From CAZSWR01 sp964610885 (GTDB lineage: Bacteria > Bacteroidota > Ignavibacteria > Kapaibacteriales > UBA2268), in the NCBI GenBank assembly GCA_964610885.1, contig CAZSWR010000045.1, forward strand, positions 1 through 28,352: 28,352 nucleotides of DNA. The letters are read 5' to 3'. The stretch's first letter is position 1; the number at the start of each line of letters is the position of its first letter. This document shows positions 23,842 through 28,352 of the stretch, piece by piece. Made by a program: the position numbers and the translations under genes. The notes beneath the pieces were generated by a model that saw nothing but the letters and a program-made list of their open reading frames with translations, was not told the origin of the DNA and searched no databases.

Positions 23842-23872
23842 TTGCCGATTCTCGGAATTATTGATAATTTTG
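23842..23872 (+). promoter_or_regulatory. Bacteroidota-type promoter of ftcD
   Basis: TTG (23842-23844), 20-base spacer, TAATTTTG (23865-23872). The leader is about 46 bases to the ATG at 23926. Confidence 0.65.
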
Positions 23873-23925
23873 TTTTTTGTATTTGTTCGATTTTTGAAAC
23901 TATAATAAAATAAAGAAAGATTGAT

Positions 23926-25545
23926 ATGAGAAAACTTGTCGAATGCGTACCAAACTTCTCCGAAGGGCGCAATCCCGAAATCATCGAAGCAATCGCCGAT
24001 GCAATCCGCAAAACCGAAGGCTGCACGCTCTTGGACGTTGATCCCGGCAAATCGACCAATCGCACTGTTTATACATTCGTAGGCTCGCCCGAGGCCGTGG
24101 TGGAGGGCGCTTTGGCCTCTGCCCGCGTGGCACGCCGACTGATCGATATGCGCCAACACACTGGCGAACACCCCAGAATGGGCGCAATGGACGTATGCCC
24201 ATTCATCCCCGTTGCCAACGTAACAATGGAGGAATGCGCCGAGATTTCGAAAGTTTTTGCCAAAAGATGTGCCGAAGAGCTTAATATTCCGCTCTACCTC
24301 TACGAATACGCTCAGGACGTGGAATATCGCAAACGCCTGCCCCAAATCCGCGAGGGCGAATACGAAGCAATCCCCGAGAGAATCACAAAGCCCGAATGGA
24401 AACCCGATTTCGGACCCGCCGAATTCGTGCCCGAATGGGGAGCCACAGTAACCGGCGCAAGGCTTTTCCTTATTGCATACAACGTTAACATGCTCGGAAC
24501 GAAAGAGCAGGCCCACCGCATAGCTTTGAACATCCGCGAAGCAGGCCGCTCGGCAGACGAACCCGGTTTGCTCAAAGAAACAAAAGCTATCGGCTGGTTC
24601 GTGGACGAATACAATATGTCGCAGGTTTCGATTAACCTGACGAACTACCACGTTACGGCGCCGCACGTAGCATTTGAGGAATGCTGCCGCCAAGCCAAAA
24701 TGCTCAATATCGGAGTGGCCGGATCCGAACTTGTCGGGCTGATTCCGCTCGAAGCAATGCTGATGGCTGCCGATTATTATATGAAAAAAGAGAACCTTTT
24801 CATCGTCGAGGAGGACCAGAAGATTCGCCTCGTCGTCGAACGCCTTGGATTGAACTCGGTTTCCCGCTTCGACCCCAGCAAGCGTATCATTGAATACATG
24901 CTCGAAGAGAAACGCGACGAACCGCTGGCAGACCTGAGCGTACGCGATTTCATCAAGAGCATTGCCGCCCGCACTTCCGCCCCCGGTGGCGGTTCCGCTT
25001 CCGCAGCAATTGCCGGAATCGGTATGGGACTGGCCTGCATGGTGGCACGGCTCACTCAGGGCGTACGCAAATTCGAAAACGTGGAGAACGAAATGCGCCG
25101 AATCATCGAACCGCTCTACGATGCCGCCAACAAACTTATCCCGATGATCGATGCCGATACAAATGCTTTCAATGACTATATGGAAGCAATGAGGCTGCCG
25201 AAACAAACCGACGCGGAAAAAGCAAAACGCTTCGAAGCCATGCAGAACGGTCTGAAAAAGGCAATCGACGTGCCGCTGACCACAATGAAAATTGCGTCGT
25301 CGGCGTGGAACGAAGTGGTGCGAGTGGCCCGCTACGGCAATATCGCATCGAAATCCGACGTGGAAGTGGGCGCCCGCGCCCTCGAGGTCGGCATCTGGGG
25401 AGCATACAAGAATGTTGTGATCAACATGCCCCAGATCAAAGACGAGGAATACAAGAAAAACATACTCGCCGAGGCCGAAGGCTTGGTGAAACGCGCCCAA
25501 GAAAAGAGCCGCGAAGTGCTTAGAATACTCGACAAGAGAAGCTAA
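23926..25545 (+). CDS. ftcD: Fused glutamate formimidoyltransferase / formimidoyl-THF cyclodeaminase
   Basis: Transfers the formimino group of N-formimino-glutamate to tetrahydrofolate and then deaminates the product to 5,10-methenyl-THF, linking histidine breakdown with one-carbon metabolism. One 539-residue chain contains both enzymes: the transferase (1-about 325) with CVPNFSEGRN, the catalytic His82 in EHPRMGAMDVCPF and GVAGSELVGLIPLEA, and the cyclodeaminase (about 335-539) with TSAPGGGSASAAIAG (350-364) and SSAWNEVVRVA. This is the arrangement of the vertebrate FTCD, while many bacteria have two genes. The other hut genes are not in the window. A terminator follows. Confidence 0.95.
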   Translation: MRKLVECVPNFSEGRNPEIIEAIADAIRKTEGCTLLDVDPGKSTNRTVYTFVGSPEAVVEGALASARVARRLIDMRQHTGEHPRMGAMDVCPFIPVANVTMEECAEISKVFAKRCAEELNIPLYLYEYAQDVEYRKRLPQIREGEYEAIPERITKPEWKPDFGPAEFVPEWGATVTGARLFLIAYNVNMLGTKEQAHRIALNIREAGRSADEPGLLKETKAIGWFVDEYNMSQVSINLTNYHVTAPHVAFEECCRQAKMLNIGVAGSELVGLIPLEAMLMAADYYMKKENLFIVEEDQKIRLVVERLGLNSVSRFDPSKRIIEYMLEEKRDEPLADLSVRDFIKSIAARTSAPGGGSASAAIAGIGMGLACMVARLTQGVRKFENVENEMRRIIEPLYDAANKLIPMIDADTNAFNDYMEAMRLPKQTDAEKAKRFEAMQNGLKKAIDVPLTTMKIASSAWNEVVRVARYGNIASKSDVEVGARALEVGIWGAYKNVVINMPQIKDEEYKKNILAEAEGLVKRAQEKSREVLRILDKRS

Positions 25546-25565
25546 CATTTGTCGCATTGTTTTCC

Positions 25566-25600
25566 AAGGCCTTACGATTAATTTTGTGAGGCCTTTTTTA
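25566..25600 (+). terminator. Rho-independent terminator after ftcD
   Basis: AAGGCCTTAC pairs with GTGAGGCCTT (one mismatch) across an 11-base loop, followed by a T run. It begins 20 bases after the ftcD stop. Confidence 0.85.
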
Positions 25601-25652
25601 TTCTCTATCCATTTCTTGACTAATAAAATAAAACGAGATAAAATCGTTTGAA

Positions 25653-25660
25653 TAATTTTG
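25653..25660 (+). promoter_or_regulatory. Candidate -7 box for the secreted protein gene
   Basis: TAATTTTG matches TAnnTTTG and would give a leader of about 36 bases. No TTG stands at 19 bases. Confidence 0.45.
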
Positions 25661-25702
25661 AAGTAATTGTTATTAGTTCCTGACAGAAAGGATAGGGTAT
25701 TT

Positions 25703-27196
25703 ATGAAGGTATTGGTAAAAATTTCATCCATTAGAATCATAGTATTAATAGGATGCTTTCTGGCGTCTTGGGCCAGTATGGACGCCCAAAACAGTTTGAC
25801 TTCGGTTAAAATTAACATCACGAACCTTAGGCTCAGCGAAGACTTGAAGACTGTTTCATACGATGTCTTTTTGCAGGACGTGGATCCGGACTACCCGGTG
25901 GCTGTGCCAGGATTCGTTTTTCGCCTGGCCGTGCCAATTGCAGACGTTGGCGCAAACGAAAAAATTGCTTTCCTAACGAACCCGTCGCCCGAACTCGGCT
26001 CCGTAGCGGTTACCATGACAGCAAACGGCAGCAATTGGATGATGAAATTCCTTAATGGGACATTGGTTATATCCTACGGAAGCGCGCTTATGCTCGCCGA
26101 CACATTCCCCGGTTCGAGGATTGGCACTTTCAATTTCCGAAACGCAGACAGTTCCGAATTCTCCAACCCATTGGCCATGAATTTGCTCTATTCAGGCTCC
26201 GGGGTAACGACCAAATCAACTGTTACGATTTTCCAACCAGGCACCACGTATTTGGCGCCAAATACATCGGCAGCGCAACCACAAACCAATTTTTCCGGCC
26301 TCGGTCTTTTTACGCTTAGCGTCGCCGAGTCGGGCAAATCATCAATGACATACCAAGGCTTGCTTACCGATCGTATAAGCGGCATGCCCATCAGCGGGGT
26401 TAGGAATATTAAGGCCACTCTCTACGATTCGCTAACGGGCGGGAACACGATTCTTCCTACACAGGTATTTAATGCCACGGCGGTCGATAACGGAGTGTTC
26501 TCGATTGTTATCAAAAAGTTAACACCGGCGGTGCTTGCCGGCGACAATGCCTATCTGGAACTCATTGTGAACGATACAATTCTGGAGCCGCGCGTGCGAT
26601 TGCTTGCCTCGCCGTATTCGATTACCTGTAAATCAATTGACGGCGTGACCGCTACGATCGAAGAAATCAATATGCTTTCGGGTAGGACTTTTTCGAGTGA
26701 TATTTTTCTGAGCGGAGACAACGCGAGCAATACCGCTATTCCAACCCAAAAAGCTGTAAAAACCTACGTGGACAATACAGTCCTGAGCAAAATGGATAGA
26801 GTACTGGCAGCCAATACAACTGTGCTTCAGGGAGCTAATAGCCTAACCTTCAGTAGCAATGGCGAAGGCAAAACTATTATAAACGGAAAATTCCAAACAA
26901 ACGGCGCCGTGTATGGCAGCGTAAGGACTCACTCACTCGCCACAAATATTGAATGGCAGGAAGATGATTATATCGTCGTTGTTACTAATAATGGTATTAG
27001 CGGAGTGGTGGCCCTGCCCGACCCCGCGCAGCATCCGGGACGCATTCTTGGCATCAGGAACAATACAGGCGGGGCAATCGCGCCGGCAGTTGGTGGCCCC
27101 GGGATCTATTGGCCCGAGAATTTCTCGAACCTCGCGGGCGGAGCGGCCGCCATGTTCATTTCCGATGGTACTGCTTGGATAAACATGTCTCGATAG
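25703..27196 (+). CDS. Large secreted protein with tail-fibre-like segments
   Basis: A 497-residue exported protein; signal peptide about 1-28, cut after MDA. Residues 30-180 (SLTSVKINITNLRLSEDLKTVSYDVFLQD and onward) look like a cohesin-type beta-sandwich. Residues 214-307 (MTYQGLLTDRISGMPISGVRNIKATLYDS, DNGVFSIVI, EPRVRLLASPYSI) are a beta domain common in Bacteroidota and other environmental surface proteins. Residues 337-360 (SGDNASNTAIPTQKAVKTYVDN) and the C-terminus (SNLAGGAAAMFISDGTAWINM) resemble phage tail-fibre neck and tip sequences. No lipobox or recognised type IX sorting tail was found. Function unknown; adhesion is only a guess. The frame is open to 25667, but the ATG at 25703 begins the signal peptide. 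Confidence 0.8.
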   Translation: MKVLVKISSIRIIVLIGCFLASWASMDAQNSLTSVKINITNLRLSEDLKTVSYDVFLQDVDPDYPVAVPGFVFRLAVPIADVGANEKIAFLTNPSPELGSVAVTMTANGSNWMMKFLNGTLVISYGSALMLADTFPGSRIGTFNFRNADSSEFSNPLAMNLLYSGSGVTTKSTVTIFQPGTTYLAPNTSAAQPQTNFSGLGLFTLSVAESGKSSMTYQGLLTDRISGMPISGVRNIKATLYDSLTGGNTILPTQVFNATAVDNGVFSIVIKKLTPAVLAGDNAYLELIVNDTILEPRVRLLASPYSITCKSIDGVTATIEEINMLSGRTFSSDIFLSGDNASNTAIPTQKAVKTYVDNTVLSKMDRVLAANTTVLQGANSLTFSSNGEGKTIINGKFQTNGAVYGSVRTHSLATNIEWQEDDYIVVVTNNGISGVVALPDPAQHPGRILGIRNNTGGAIAPAVGGPGIYWPENFSNLAGGAAAMFISDGTAWINMSR

Positions 27197-27336
27197 CCAA
27201 TTCTCCGAATGGAAGGGCTGTTCTGATGTTTGCTTTGGTACAAATAATAAAAAAATACACAATTTCAAAAAATATTAAAAAACTTTGTATCGAAAATTAA
27301 CTTCGCGTGTTAATATAAGTACATAGCATAGCCCTC

Positions 27337-27378
27337 AGAAAAGAGTTGCATTCGAGCATAGAAAAGCAACTCTTTTCT
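27337..27378 (+). terminator. Terminator-like hairpin after the secreted protein gene
   Basis: A perfect 13-bp stem AGAAAAGAGTTGC / GCAACTCTTTTCT with a 16-base loop, 140 bases after the stop codon. The T run is inside the 3' arm rather than after it. Confidence 0.6.
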
Positions 27379-27509
27379 ATTTATAGTCGATACGAAGCCG
27401 TGCAACTCCTCGGAAGCCCGTATTATTGTTTATTGTCATATCAAATCCTCGGGCGTGTTTGGTGCCCGACCGCTACACTTTTTCTCAAGTAGAAAGTAAC
27501 AAGGAACAA

Positions 27510-27577
27510 GTTGCAAGTGGAAGCTTGTACCCTCCTTAATTGAGTTGACATGCTATTTTTACCTTTTTACTTGCAAC
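27510..27577. repeat. Short inverted repeat in the 27.2-27.7 kb gap
   Basis: GTTGCAAGT (27510-27518) and ACTTGCAAC (27569-27577) face each other across 50 bases. Apart from this and the two terminator hairpins, the 523-base gap holds no recognisable gene. Confidence 0.4.
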
Positions 27578-27633
27578 TATTTCCATTACATCAGCTTATA
27601 CTCTAGGCACGGTGCAGTTGAGGCTAGTCCCCC

Positions 27634-27674
27634 AAAAAAAAAGAGCCTCCGGCCATTTTCGGGACTGGAGGCTC
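27634..27674 (-). terminator. Rho-independent terminator of the pyruvate:ferredoxin oxidoreductase gene
   Basis: On the minus strand GAGCCTCC (27674-27667) pairs with GGAGGCTC (27650-27643), followed by nine T. It starts 45 bases after the stop codon. Confidence 0.9.
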
Positions 27675-27719
27675 TCAAACAAAAAACGATACGAAATTTC
27701 CTCTGTTTTATATCATTTT

Positions 27720-28352
27720 TTAGTCATCTTTTCTGTTGGCCAGGTAGTTAAACTGTTTCCAGCGGGCATCGATGTTCTTTTGTGCCTGCGCGAAAAGTTC
27801 CTTGGCCACTTCAGGTTTCGCTTTTGCAATCTGGCGGAAGCGGTTCTCGGAGTTCAGGTATTCCGCAACGGGGATCTTCGGTTCTTTCGAGTCGATGATA
27901 AGCGGATTTTCGCCTTTGGCTGCCAGTTCCGGATTGAAGCGATAGAGAATCCATTGGCCGGAATCGACGGCGAGTTTCTGCTGTTGAAGCGGATTGTCCA
28001 TATTGATTCCGTGGGCGATACAATGCGAGTATGCAATGATCAGCGAGGGGCCGTCGTAAGCTTCGGCCTCGAGGAATGCTTTGAGCACTTGGTCGTCTTT
28101 GGCGCCAATCGAAACAACTGCCACATAGACATAACCATAGGACATGGCGATCATGCCGAGGTCTTTTTTCTTGATATTCTTGCCGCCGGCTGCGAACTTG
28201 GCAACTGCTCCGAGAGGAGTCGATTTCGAGTTCTGGCCGCCTGTGTTCGAATACACTTCCGTATCGAGCACGAGCACGTTCACGTTCCGCCCGCTGGCGA
28301 GCACGTGGTCCAAACCGCCGTAACCGATGTCGTAGGCCCAACCGTCGCCGCC
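27720..28352 (-). CDS. nifJ: Pyruvate:ferredoxin (flavodoxin) oxidoreductase, C-terminal part (runs off the window)
   Basis: The last 210 residues of a large (about 1,180-residue) iron-sulfur enzyme that oxidises pyruvate to acetyl-CoA and reduces ferredoxin or flavodoxin; it is oxygen-sensitive and typical of anaerobic or facultative metabolism. The thiamine site starts at the window edge (GGDGWAYDIGYGGLDHVL) and continues with DTEVYSNTGGQNSKSTPLGAVAKF. The Cys in IAYSHCIAHG is the conserved residue near the proximal cluster. The C-terminal PLIIDSKEPKIPVAEYL, ENRFRQI and ARWKQFNYLA match the family. Residues before GGDG, including the pyruvate-binding and ferredoxin domains, are outside. It may equally serve in pyruvate synthesis. 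Confidence 0.93.
   Translation of the reverse strand, partial: GGDGWAYDIGYGGLDHVLASGRNVNVLVLDTEVYSNTGGQNSKSTPLGAVAKFAAGGKNIKKKDLGMIAMSYGYVYVAVVSIGAKDDQVLKAFLEAEAYDGPSLIIAYSHCIAHGINMDNPLQQQKLAVDSGQWILYRFNPELAAKGENPLIIDSKEPKIPVAEYLNSENRFRQIAKAKPEVAKELFAQAQKNIDARWKQFNYLANRKDD

Noticed and set aside
23794..25821. 675-residue open frame antisense to ftcD
   Set aside because: It lies wholly opposite the clear FTCD gene; the long frame follows from the codon bias of that gene, the composition (His, Phe, Cys rich) is not that of a real protein and no family is recognisable.

Overview
The window reads as ordinary chromosome from a Gram-negative bacterium of the Bacteroidota/Chlorobiota lineage (Ignavibacteria- or Kapabacteria-like is my guess, not proven). 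Several upstream regions carry the Bacteroidota-type promoter TTG-N19/20-TAnnTTTG, and strong Shine-Dalgarno sites are rare. Lipoproteins have short SSCD-like lipoboxes, and there is an outer-membrane beta-barrel. The gene set (fused branched-chain 2-oxoacid dehydrogenase E1, hpf-hprK, fused formimidoyltransferase-cyclodeaminase, pyruvate:ferredoxin oxidoreductase) fits that group. No rRNA, tRNA, CRISPR array, phage block or transposase gene was seen.

Layout. 1-3.0 kb: 5' part of mtgA (minus), a MITE-like repeat, recJ (minus). 3.4-5.6 kb: bkdAB-type fused E1 (plus), followed one base-step after its stop by a palindromic repeat. 6.1-9.5 kb: hpf, terminator, hprK, dsbD (plus). 9.8-10.6 kb: ksgA (plus), meeting a two-gene RsbW/RsbV-type partner-switch pair (minus) stop to stop. 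11.5-12.2 kb: CoA-binding protein and cupin (minus pair). 12.3-13.46 kb: a repeat-dense gene-free island. 13.5-15.1 kb: MoxR ATPase followed by a lipoprotein (minus). 15.3-16.3 kb: murQ (plus). 16.3-16.6 kb: another MITE-like element. 16.6-17.9 kb: alpha/beta hydrolase overlapping a lipoprotein gene (plus). 17.9-20.9 kb: HIT protein, WG-repeat protein and class II photolyase (minus, probable operon). 20.9-21.8 kb: outer-membrane barrel (minus). 22.2-23.8 kb: YjbQ family protein and a TrkA-N potassium channel (plus). 23.9-25.5 kb: ftcD fusion. 25.7-27.2 kb: secreted protein with tail-fibre-like motifs. 27.7 kb to the end: C-terminal part of pyruvate:ferredoxin oxidoreductase (minus).

The genes are mostly housekeeping: envelope (mtgA, murQ, dsbD, lipoproteins, barrel), DNA repair (recJ, photolyase), translation (hpf, ksgA), regulation (hprK, RsbV/W pair, MoxR) and central metabolism (E1, FTCD, PFOR). 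The least explained content is non-coding. At least two families of small inverted-repeat elements are present. One has terminal repeats containing GTTTTGTGTGG and carries two different interiors; the other has ends of the type GCCTGTTGAAAAAG enclosing strong palindromes. They fill most of the long intergenic spaces. I did not find a convincing new multi-gene system.
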